A DNA stretch of 64,000 nt from Lactobacillus xujianguonis (GTDB lineage Bacteria; Bacillota; Bacilli; Lactobacillales; Lactobacillaceae). Location: assembly GCF_004009905.1 (NCBI RefSeq), contig NZ_ML136874.1, positions 1 to 64,000 on the forward strand. The letters are read 5' to 3'. Made by a program: the position numbers and the translations under genes. The notes beneath the pieces are model-generated. The model was not told where the DNA came from and did no database searches. It saw only the letters and a program-made list of their open reading frames with translations. Below are positions 53,941 to 61,269 of this stretch, piece by piece (position 1 is the first letter of the stretch; the number at the start of each line of letters is the position of its first letter).

Positions 53941-55023
53941 TTAGAATTGACTAAAACTAGCTAATTTTTCTTTAGTTAAGTCCCGGATGATTGCGGTGGC
54001 TAAATTAACAGAAGCTTTAAAGTCATGATAACTACTGAAGCAGTATGGTGAATGTTCATAGCGAACTGGAATCCCGATAACAATAGTTGGTGCCCCATTT
54101 TCATAATAAATTGCAGCTCCATCTTGTCCGCCACCAGTACGAACTGACCGGGTATATGGAATGCCATTCTTATCAGCTAAATCACATGCATATTGCTGGA
54201 ATTTTGGATTAGGCAAAAAGGTGGTATCCATATCTCTTAGCATTGGTCCACGTTTAAGACCGGTTTGTGATAACCAATCTGGAGTAAAAGTATCATCAGC
54301 TGGACAACTCTCTAAAACTAAACAAACGTCGGGTTTAACTTTTCTAGCAGTCACATAAGCACCACGCAGGCCAACTTCTTCTTGGCTAGATAAAGCAGCG
54401 ACTACATCAAAGTTAGTTTCTTCACCCTTTAAGTTGTCGAGTACATCCGCCATTGCAGCTGCACCGAATCGATCATCAAAGTCTTTACCAAAAAAGAGTC
54501 CAGTGCGTTCGTTATATTCACACTTAACGTCAACAAAGATTGGACAGCCAGTATCAATCTTGAAGTCCTTAATTGTCTCTTCCCGGCTCAAAGAACCAAC
54601 ATCAATTGACATCTCAGCCACATCGGGCACGCTATTGCGCTCTGCTGCCGTCATAAAGTGTGGTGGTTTAGTAGCAACAACTCCTGGAACATATTCACCA
54701 TCACGGTTTCTAACTTTAACTTTTAATGCGGGAATATTATATTTAGCCCATCCGCCAAGGGGAACAAATTTAATCAAACCATTTGGCCGGACAGCTTGCG
54801 TAATAAAGCCAACTGCGTCTGAGTGTGCATCCAGCTGAATTACTGGACGATCACCTTTATTTTCTTTCTTATTAGCATAAACGTTCAGCATCCCGTCAAC
54901 TTCAACATTAGCAGTATCTTGAACTTGCTTTTTAAATAATTTAACGAATTCTTCTTCAAAGCCAGATGTAGCATTTGCATCAGAAAATGCCTTTAACATT
55001 TCAATTTCTTGCTCTTTTTGCAT
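53941..55023 (-). CDS. pepA: M42 family metallopeptidase (glutamyl aminopeptidase type)
   Basis: A cytosolic two-metal aminopeptidase. Ligands can be placed: His in LDAHSDAVG near residue 67, Asp in GKDFDDRFG near 180, Glu pair in SSQEEVGLRGA near 213, a further Glu/Asp in VLESCPADDT near 238, and His in YEHSPYCFSSYHD near 322. Product 360 residues from ATG 55023 with AAAGGA upstream; the earlier TTG overlaps that site. PepA in lactic acid bacteria removes N-terminal Glu/Asp, which fits a proteolytic milk or gut species, but FrvX-type relatives are similar. Confidence 0.9.
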   Translation of the reverse strand: MQKEQEIEMLKAFSDANATSGFEEEFVKLFKKQVQDTANVEVDGMLNVYANKKENKGDRPVIQLDAHSDAVGFITQAVRPNGLIKFVPLGGWAKYNIPALKVKVRNRDGEYVPGVVATKPPHFMTAAERNSVPDVAEMSIDVGSLSREETIKDFKIDTGCPIFVDVKCEYNERTGLFFGKDFDDRFGAAAMADVLDNLKGEETNFDVVAALSSQEEVGLRGAYVTARKVKPDVCLVLESCPADDTFTPDWLSQTGLKRGPMLRDMDTTFLPNPKFQQYACDLADKNGIPYTRSVRTGGGQDGAAIYYENGAPTIVIGIPVRYEHSPYCFSSYHDFKASVNLATAIIRDLTKEKLASFSQF

Positions 55024-55083
55024 CTTTTTTCCTTTCAAAAACAGAACTAATTTTACCTTCTATTGTATTAAAATATATGTATT

Positions 55084-56295
55084 ATGAAAACTAATTCAAC
55101 TACTAAACCAATTTGGAAAAGAAATTTATTTGTTTTATCAATTGCTGTCTTTATTGCTGGGATTGCTTTCTCTGAAGTAATGCCATTTTTACCGCTATAT
55201 ATCGGGACTTTAGGAAACTTTAGCCATCAAGAACTTAACTTTTGGTCAGGCTTTATTTATTCAGGTACTTTCTTTGTCTCGGCCATTATCTCTCCTTGGT
55301 GGGGTAAATTAGCCGACAAAAAAGGCCGCAAGCTCATGATTTTACATGCTTCTTTCGGGATGGCTTTTGTCATTGGTGCTATGAGCTTAGTTACTAATGT
55401 CTGGCAGTTATTCTTCTTGCGGATGTTGCAGGGAGTCTTCGCTGGCTTTGTTTCTAATGCTAATACCTTAATTGCAACTGAAACACCGAAGCATCATGCT
55501 GGACAAGCTCTGGGAACGATGAGCTCAAGCGTTACGGCGGGAACACTACTTGGACCAATGCTGGGCGGTTTTTTGGCTTCAGTTTTCTCATATCGAGTAA
55601 CTTTCTTTATCACTGGTGGTCTACTTTTAATTTCATTTTTACTCTCGCTTTTCTTTGTCCACGAAGATGACTTTAAGCCTGTCACTGAAAAGAAATTGGA
55701 CAAAGCCAGCGGTGTTATTAAGTCCTTACGCAGTCCTCGATTAATTTTTGGTTTATTATTAACCACGCTAATTATTCAAGCAGCTAATAATTCCATTAAT
55801 CCGATTGTTTCGCTTTATGTTAAGCAATTAATGCATAACCAAGGCAGTGTTACGTTCATTTCCGGGATCATTGCCGCCTTACCAGGAATTGCCACTTTTT
55901 TAGTAGCTTCTCGTTTAGGTCTCTTAGGTGACAAAATCGGAACCCACAAAATTATCATCGCTGGTTTCTTAGGTGCAACGGTACTTTTCTTACTGACAGC
56001 CTTCGTTCAAAATGCCTGGCAACTTGGAATCTTACGCTTCTCAGTTGGTTTTACTGATGCTTGCCTTTTCCCACAAGTTCAGACTTTACTTTCGAAGAAT
56101 TCTCCAGCTGAAGTAACAGGAAGAATTTTTTCTTGGAATCAATCGGCTATGTACACTGGGAATATTATTGGACCCCTGTTAGGATCAACCGTTTCAGGCT
56201 TTTCTAGTTACAGCATGGTCTTTATTGTTACTGCCGGGCTGGTCGTCATTAACCTTCTTCTATTTAGGATTAATGTCATCAAAAATTTAAAATAG
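55084..56295 (+). CDS. MFS drug exporter (PmrA/MdtG-like), probably read from a leaderless mRNA
   Basis: Twelve hydrophobic segments, motif A GKLADKKGRKLM near residue 78, and antiporter motif C region SSVTAGTLLGPMLGG near 148 mark a drug/H+ antiporter of the DHA1 type. Product 403 residues. There is no Shine-Dalgarno sequence before ATG 55084. Instead a likely -10 box (TATATG, 55074-55079) lies so close that transcription would start at or next to the ATG. The gene is divergent from pepA with only 60 bases between. Substrate unknown. Confidence 0.88.
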   Translation: MKTNSTTKPIWKRNLFVLSIAVFIAGIAFSEVMPFLPLYIGTLGNFSHQELNFWSGFIYSGTFFVSAIISPWWGKLADKKGRKLMILHASFGMAFVIGAMSLVTNVWQLFFLRMLQGVFAGFVSNANTLIATETPKHHAGQALGTMSSSVTAGTLLGPMLGGFLASVFSYRVTFFITGGLLLISFLLSLFFVHEDDFKPVTEKKLDKASGVIKSLRSPRLIFGLLLTTLIIQAANNSINPIVSLYVKQLMHNQGSVTFISGIIAALPGIATFLVASRLGLLGDKIGTHKIIIAGFLGATVLFLLTAFVQNAWQLGILRFSVGFTDACLFPQVQTLLSKNSPAEVTGRIFSWNQSAMYTGNIIGPLLGSTVSGFSSYSMVFIVTAGLVVINLLLFRINVIKNLK

Positions 56296-56296
56296 G

Positions 56297-56326
56297 TTGA
56301 CAAACTACCAAGAAGCTAGTTAAATA
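56297..56326 (+). promoter_or_regulatory. Likely promoter of the uracil permease leader
   Basis: A perfect TTGACA (56297-56302) and a TAAATA (56321-56326) are spaced by 18 bases, right after the exporter stop. Confidence 0.65.
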
Positions 56327-56352
56327 TAAAGCAACAAATGTGATGACCTTTA

Positions 56353-56452
56353 AATTAGTCCCGTGAGGCTAAGAAGGAAGTCTGCGTTAGTGTTTTTCAT
56401 ACACCATAACCAGGAGACCATCTTAGACTACGCGTCTAAGGTGGTCTTTTTC
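56353..56452 (+). promoter_or_regulatory. PyrR-binding attenuator with terminator
   Basis: AGTCCCGTGAGGCT (56357-56370) fits the PyrR RNA-binding loop consensus ARUCCNGNGAGGYU at every position. A strong terminator follows: AGACCATCTTAGAC (56415-56428) pairs with GTCTAAGGTGGTCT (56434-56447) and leads into TTTTTC. When UMP/UTP is high, PyrR binding favours the terminator and shuts off the permease. pyrR itself is not in the window. Confidence 0.92.
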
Positions 56453-56490
56453 TTAGGTCATCCTTTAAGAAAAAGTTAGGAGTTTGAAGT

Positions 56491-57825
56491 ATGAGTAAAA
56501 ACGCGAAAGAAAACTTTCGTAATCCGGACGCGATTCTAGACGTCTATGAAAAGCCAGAATTTGGCCAAGGAGTACTACTATCATTGCAGCACATGTTTGC
56601 GATGTTTGGTTCTACTGTATTAGTACCAATTTTAATTGGAATTAGTCCAAGTATTGCCCTACTTTCTTCAGGGGTTGGTACTTTAGTTCACATGCTCTTG
56701 ACCCACTTCAAGATTCCAGCATATCTTGGTTCTAGTTTTGCCTTTGTTGCTACCATGCAAGCCTTGATGAAAGCAGACGGCTATCCAGCTGTTGCTCAAG
56801 GTGCAATTGCATCTGGTTTAGTTTATGTAGTTGTGGCCTTAGTCATCGCTAAGATTGGTTCTGGCTGGGTTAACAAAGTTTTACCACCAATCGTGGTCGG
56901 ACCGATTATTATCGTTATTGGATTGTCACTTGCTACTACGGCTGCTAATGACGCCATGATGAACCATGAAAAGTATGACTTAACCTACTTCGGCGTGGCC
57001 ATTTTTACTCTGGTCATGACTTTGATCTTCCAAATGTGCTTCAAGGGCTTCACTAGTTTAGTTTCCATCATGCTCGGCATCATTTGTGGTTACATCTTAG
57101 CCTGCTGCCTCGGCATTGTGGACTTCTCTGGAGTTGAAAAAGCTGCCTGGTTCTCGCTTCCACCTCTTGATGTCATGGGCATTAGTTACCACTTCAAATG
57201 GTATCCAGCCGCTATTTTAGCCATGGCACCGATCGCCTTCGTAACGATGACAGAGCACATGGGCCACATCATGGTGCTTAATTCATTAACTAAACGGAAC
57301 TTCTTCAAGAATCCAGGCTTGCACAGAACAATGATGGGGGACGGTATTTCCACAATTATCGCCGGTTTCATCGGTGGTCCTCCTACCACTTCTTACGGTG
57401 AAAACATCGGTGTGTTAGCTATGACTAAGGTTCACTCAGTTTGGGTTCTTGCAGGAGCTGCAGTTTGTGCCATCATCTTCAGTTTCGTCGGTAAATTAGC
57501 CGCTTTAATTGAATCAATTCCAATGCCAGTTATTGGTGGGATTTCCTTCTTACTCTTTGGGACAATTGCTTCTAACGGTTTAAAGATCTTAGTTGATGAT
57601 CAAATCGACTTTGGTGAAAAGCGTAATATGTTAATTGCCTCAGTTATCTTAGTTATCGGTATCGGTGGTGCTTACCTCCAACTTGGCAATTTCCAATTAA
57701 CTTCAGTTGCCCTTTCAACAATCATTGGGATGATTTTGAACTGGGTATTGCCGAAGAAGGCTGCCAGTGAAAAGGCACTTGAAGAAAAGAATAAACAAAA
57801 ACAAGAAGGTAAGATTTACCAATAA
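56491..57825 (+). CDS. Uracil permease (NCS2/NAT family)
   Basis: A proton-linked nucleobase carrier with 12-14 hydrophobic segments. The NCS2 signature is visible near residue 290: GGPPTTSYGENIGVLAMTKV. The substrate uracil is strongly supported by the PyrR attenuator in its leader. Product 444 residues with a charged tail rich in Lys and Glu. TTAGGAG lies eight bases before the ATG. It ends in a bidirectional hairpin. Names pyrP or uraA are used in relatives. Confidence 0.94.
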   Translation: MSKNAKENFRNPDAILDVYEKPEFGQGVLLSLQHMFAMFGSTVLVPILIGISPSIALLSSGVGTLVHMLLTHFKIPAYLGSSFAFVATMQALMKADGYPAVAQGAIASGLVYVVVALVIAKIGSGWVNKVLPPIVVGPIIIVIGLSLATTAANDAMMNHEKYDLTYFGVAIFTLVMTLIFQMCFKGFTSLVSIMLGIICGYILACCLGIVDFSGVEKAAWFSLPPLDVMGISYHFKWYPAAILAMAPIAFVTMTEHMGHIMVLNSLTKRNFFKNPGLHRTMMGDGISTIIAGFIGGPPTTSYGENIGVLAMTKVHSVWVLAGAAVCAIIFSFVGKLAALIESIPMPVIGGISFLLFGTIASNGLKILVDDQIDFGEKRNMLIASVILVIGIGGAYLQLGNFQLTSVALSTIIGMILNWVLPKKAASEKALEEKNKQKQEGKIYQ

Positions 57826-57840
57826 TTTGAAATAAGTACT

Positions 57841-57885
57841 AAAAAAGCAGTTAGCTATCACTGATGATAACTAACTGCTTTTAAT
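57841..57885. terminator. Bidirectional terminator between uracil permease and aldo-keto reductase
   Basis: AAAAGCAGTTAG-TATCA and TGATA-CTAACTGCTTTT form a long hairpin with T-runs on both strands; the two genes are convergent. Confidence 0.85.
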
Positions 57886-57886
57886 T

Positions 57887-58723
57887 TTATCTAAAACTTT
57901 CAGCAATCTCTGGATCCATTTCATCCTCCAAAATACTGTGACCTTGATCTAATGTCTTAATCTTGGCCATGTCTTCATCATCAAGTTCAAAATCAAAGAC
58001 ATTGAAGTTTTCTTCTAATCTTGCTTTATGCACAGACTTTGGAATCACGACATAATTTCTTTGCAAGAACCATCTCAGCATTACTTGAGCAGTAGTTTTA
58101 TCATGCTTATTTGCGATTTCTTCTAAAACGGGATTAGTAAAAACATGCTCTGCACCTTCCGCAAATGGTGCCCAGGCTTCAGGTTGCACGCCTTCTTTTT
58201 CCATGTAGGCTTGCGCCTTCCACTCCTGGTTCCAAATATTTGTTTCAATCTGGTTCACGGCAGGCTTAACATCATTAAAAGTGATTAAGTCAGCTAACCG
58301 TTCATTCCAAAAGCTGCTGACGCCGATCGCACGAATGCAGCCTTCTTTGTATAAGCGTTCCATTGCTCGCCAAGTGCCATAGTAATCGTTATAAGGCTTA
58401 TGAATTAGATATAGATCAAGATAATCAAGTTGCAACTTTTTCATCGTTTCATCAAAAGCCTTGAGTGTTTGATCATAACCGTAATCATCAACCCACACCT
58501 TTGAGGTAACAAATATATCTTCTCGAGGAATATTGCTATGTTTAATTGCATCCCCCACAGCCTGTTCATTACCATAAATTTGCGCGGTATCAACTAAACG
58601 ATAACCAACTTCAAGTCCATCTTCTACGACTTGTTGTGTTTGAGCTAAATCATTAATTTGATAAACACCAAAGCCCAGTCGCGGCATTTTTATTCCATTG
58701 TTTAATGTTACGTATTTTTCCAT
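57887..58723 (-). CDS. Aldo/keto reductase
   Basis: An NADPH-dependent carbonyl reductase of the 2,5-diketogluconate reductase-like group. Catalytic residues: Asp and Tyr in LVDTAQIYGNEQAVG near residues 45-50, Lys in FVTSKVWVDD near 75, and His in LYLIHKPYNDYYGTW near 108. The cofactor loop IPKSVHKARLEENFNVFDF near 232 is typical. Product 278 residues; AAAGGA lies eight bases before the ATG. It stands alone and its promoter region borders an IS110-type element. Confidence 0.93.
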   Translation of the reverse strand: MEKYVTLNNGIKMPRLGFGVYQINDLAQTQQVVEDGLEVGYRLVDTAQIYGNEQAVGDAIKHSNIPREDIFVTSKVWVDDYGYDQTLKAFDETMKKLQLDYLDLYLIHKPYNDYYGTWRAMERLYKEGCIRAIGVSSFWNERLADLITFNDVKPAVNQIETNIWNQEWKAQAYMEKEGVQPEAWAPFAEGAEHVFTNPVLEEIANKHDKTTAQVMLRWFLQRNYVVIPKSVHKARLEENFNVFDFELDDEDMAKIKTLDQGHSILEDEMDPEIAESFR

Positions 58724-58820
58724 GATTTTTCCTTTATTCGTATTATATAAATTAAATCAGTGATAATGATTATTCTTTTAGTTTGTTTATTCGATCATCA
58801 GATGCTAGTCTCTAATTGTC

Positions 58821-58836
58821 ATTGACCTTGGTCAAT
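58821..58836. repeat. Short perfect palindrome at the left edge of the IS110-type element
   Basis: ATTGACC and GGTCAAT are separated by two bases. It lies about 100 bases upstream of the aldo-keto reductase gene and just outside the proposed IS boundary. It could be an operator of that gene or the target that the IS recognised. Confidence 0.4.
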
Positions 58837-58840
58837 TGGT

Positions 58841-59089
58841 ATAGGTTGTTTCCTTCTGTAGCTTTGACTACTTTTTTAGTCTGCCACCCAAGCAGTTTTA
58901 CTAATGACTTACTCACATGCTGTATCGATTCTGGCTATTACTGATTCAGAGCAGATTCAGTCGCAGCTTTTTTAGCTTGAACCTATGAATACTTATATTT
59001 TGCGAGATTGTCTTAGAATCTGTAATTAGGGACTAACATGTGATGATCGATCTATGACCAAATATTTGCTAGAAAGGAGGCCATTCTCA
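58841..59089 (+). other. IS110 left end, candidate bridge-RNA locus
   Basis: About 250 bases without a gene lie before the transposase. Elements of the IS110 subgroup encode a structured bridge RNA in this position, which pairs with target and donor DNA. Here a promoter-like pair TTGTCA (58817) and TATAGG (58841) lies at the edge. The direct repeat GATTCAG (58948 and 58959 region) and several short stems around GCAGCTTTTTTAGC are visible. No fold was computed, so the RNA is a candidate by position only. Confidence 0.45.
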
Positions 59090-60325
59090 ATGAAACTTTT
59101 TATCGGAATTGACGTTAGTTCAAAAGATCTTCAAGTCGCTATTACTGACTCAGAAAATTATCAAAAACCTTTACTTAACCAATCTTTTTCTAATGACCTG
59201 ATTGGTGCTAATGAGGTCAAAAAGATAATTCTTCAACTTGCTAAACAGAACAGCTATGACAAAGTAATTATCGGCATGGAAGCCACTTCAATCTATAGCT
59301 TTCACCCTGCTTATTTCTTTGCCAATGACGAAGATTTTCAAAAAATTAATCTTGAAACTGATGTCATTAATCCTAAAAACACTAAACGATTTCATGACGT
59401 TTACGAAGAAAATAAGAATGATCCTACTGATGCCTATTACATCGCTGAATACTTACGCTTTGGTAAATACCATGTCACTATTGCTCGGCAAGAGGAATAC
59501 TTAGCTTTACAGCGTTTAACTAGAGCTAGATATGAAATCACATCTTCGCTCACTAGAGCTAAGCAGCACTTCATTGAAACTCTTTATTATCGTGTAAACA
59601 AACTAGTTACCGTTGACAAAGACAATATTAAAACTTCTATCTTTGGCGCAACGATGCTGTCAATTGTTACTGATAGTAAAACCATCGATGAAATCGCTGA
59701 AATGCCAATCGAGGATCTAATTGACTACCTTCAACCCAAAGGACGTGGCCGCTTCTCTGATAGAGACTTTAGCTAAAGCGATCAGAAAAGCCGTTAGAGG
59801 ATCATATCGCTTAGGTAAAGTCATGAAAGACTCGATTGATGCCGTATTATCTGTTTACTATGCCGAAATTAAAACTAATCAGAAATTGATTAAGAACTTA
59901 GATAAAGCAATTACAGATATCGTCCAAACGCTTCCTGAAGAGAGAATACTACAATCTATTCCAGGAATTGGGTCAGTTTATTCCGCTGGTATTATCGCTG
60001 AAATCGGCAGTATTGATCGCTTTGACACTGAAGCACAGCTAGCTAAATCGCTGGTCTAGCTTGGCGTCAAAAGCAATCTAGTAATTTTGATAGCGAACAC
60101 AAACCGATGACTAAAAACGGAAATCATTATCTAAGATATTATTTGGGTGAAGCTGCCAACCTGATTAGACAAAGAGATCCCGTTTTTCGGAAGTACTATC
60201 AAAAGAAATACGATGAAGCTTTCTATTCTCCGCATAAACGTGCTTGCGTTCTTTGTGCAAGAAAATTAACCAGGACCATTTTCACTCTGCTCAAAAATGG
60301 TCAAATCTATCAAACACCGAGGTGA
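59090..60325 (+). pseudogene. IS110-family transposase with two frameshifts
   Basis: AAAGGAGG lies nine bases before ATG 59090. Frame one holds the DEDD catalytic domain: Asp in IGIDVSSKD, Glu in IIGMEATS, and Asp pair in DPTDAYYIAEYLRFG, then breaks near 59761 (GRFSD followed by a stray base). A second frame continues with ETLAKAIRKAVRG and the helix-hairpin QSIPGIGSVYSAGIIAEIGS, then breaks near 60047 where one T of a TTC codon seems lost. A third frame gives AGLAWRQKQSSNFDSEHKP and MTKNGNHYLRYYLGEAA, the serine-bearing C-terminal domain, to TGA at 60323. Restored length is about 412 codons, normal for the family. This copy should be inactive. Confidence 0.88.
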
Positions 60326-60334
60326 TTAATTGGT

Positions 60335-60541
60335 CTAAAACATTTTTGGAGGAGTAAATAATAGTTGTTAAAAAATCCCTTGAAATAGGGCTTAGTTTCA
60401 TGCACGCAAATTTTGGTTTTAAAACAAACTAATTAAAAATAAAATTTAACTTTTACATTGACTTATTACCACATGACTATAATAAAAAATATATCTTTTT
60501 GTATTACACTGATGATAACACATTCTTATATCTGATATATA
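60335..60541 (+). other. Gene-free stretch after the IS110 element
   Basis: A strong GGAGGAG at 60347-60353 is followed by ATA rather than ATG and a 23-codon frame ending in FGFKTN, then a stop. This looks like the start of a gene lost at the IS edge or a chance match. AT-rich sequence with a TATAAT at about 60478 follows; it drives nothing recognisable. Confidence 0.3.
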
Positions 60542-60585
60542 CAAAAAAGCCCAGGCATACCACAACATGCCTGGGCTAATTTTAT
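60542..60585 (-). terminator. Terminator after the GNAT gene
   Basis: AGCCCAGGCAT and ATGCCTGGGCT flank a nine-base loop, followed by TTTTTTGT on the minus strand. Confidence 0.85.
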
Positions 60586-60588
60586 ATT

Positions 60589-61170
60589 CTATTTTTCAAC
60601 TTTTGCCTGATAAAAACCGAAGCTCATCTGACGCAAGGTATCAATGAAGCTTTCTTTGTCTAGCTTCTTCCCTGTCGTCAGCGCTTCAAATTCGCCATCA
60701 GGATCCTTTAACTTTTGATCAGTTCTATGAAAACCATTCCGCTCATAGAACTTAAGTCGGCTAACTCGTTGCTTATAATTCTTCGCCTTCGAAGTAACCG
60801 GCTCAATATCAATCACAATTTGCTTATCTGGAAAACGATCTTCCAGCATGGTCAAAATCTTGGAGCCATAGCCTTGACCGCGCAATTCTTCATTGATTGC
60901 TAGATAAGTTAGATAGACCGTCTTATCGTTCTCGGCATAATAAGTTATGCCGCAGAACTGATCGCCATTATAAATTGCGTGAAACTTAACATTACGGTGT
61001 AGTGACATTGCCAAAAGTGAAAACATCGAAAATCTTTCCCACGCAGGAAAGGCCTTCATGTATAAATCTTTTGCGTCACGGTATGCTTTTGTGCCCCATC
61101 GGGCGGGTTTCGAGTCTAAAATAATATCCTTCTTTTCTAATTTAAAATCACTATTAAAACTCAATACCAT
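60589..61170 (-). CDS. GNAT family N-acetyltransferase
   Basis: The acetyl-CoA binding signature of GNAT proteins is seen in LRGQGYGSKILTML, preceded by the core strand KTVYLTYLAINEE and followed by LKFYERNGFHRTDQ. A substrate is not evident. I take ATG 61170 as start, giving 193 residues, but no Shine-Dalgarno is seen. The longer open frame to 61233 crosses the terminator hairpin of the gene upstream and is unlikely to be translated. A start further in is also possible. Confidence 0.8.
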   Translation of the reverse strand: MVLSFNSDFKLEKKDIILDSKPARWGTKAYRDAKDLYMKAFPAWERFSMFSLLAMSLHRNVKFHAIYNGDQFCGITYYAENDKTVYLTYLAINEELRGQGYGSKILTMLEDRFPDKQIVIDIEPVTSKAKNYKQRVSRLKFYERNGFHRTDQKLKDPDGEFEALTTGKKLDKESFIDTLRQMSFGFYQAKVEK

Positions 61171-61180
61171 AATGATAACA

Positions 61181-61210
61181 GAAAAACTGCTGCATGACGC
61201 AGCAGTTGCT
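61181..61210 (-). terminator. Terminator after the EmrB-type exporter gene
   Basis: AACTGCTGC and GCAGCAGTT (61185-61207) flank a five-base loop and are followed by TTTTT on the minus strand. It lies 11 bases before the likely GNAT start codon. Confidence 0.8.
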
Positions 61211-61269
61211 CTATTTTTCACAATGTTTATCAAATAATTAATTTAATTTTGGAATATCCATGCTAAATA

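Larger units (their letters stand above)
58841..60334 (+). mobile_element. IS110-family insertion sequence (boundaries tentative)
   Basis: The transposase belongs to the DEDD (RuvC-like) IS110 family, which has no long terminal repeats. The heptamer AATTGGT occurs at 58834-58840 just left of a 250-base non-coding region and again at 60328-60334, nine bases past the transposase stop. Taking these as the core repeat gives an element of about 1.49 kb with a long left end and a very short right end, the layout of the IS110 subgroup. The boundaries are inferred from this one repeat. Confidence 0.7.

Noticed and set aside
54161-54838. Plus-strand frames within the aminopeptidase gene
   Set aside because: Antisense to a complete M42 peptidase with all metal ligands; no start signals.
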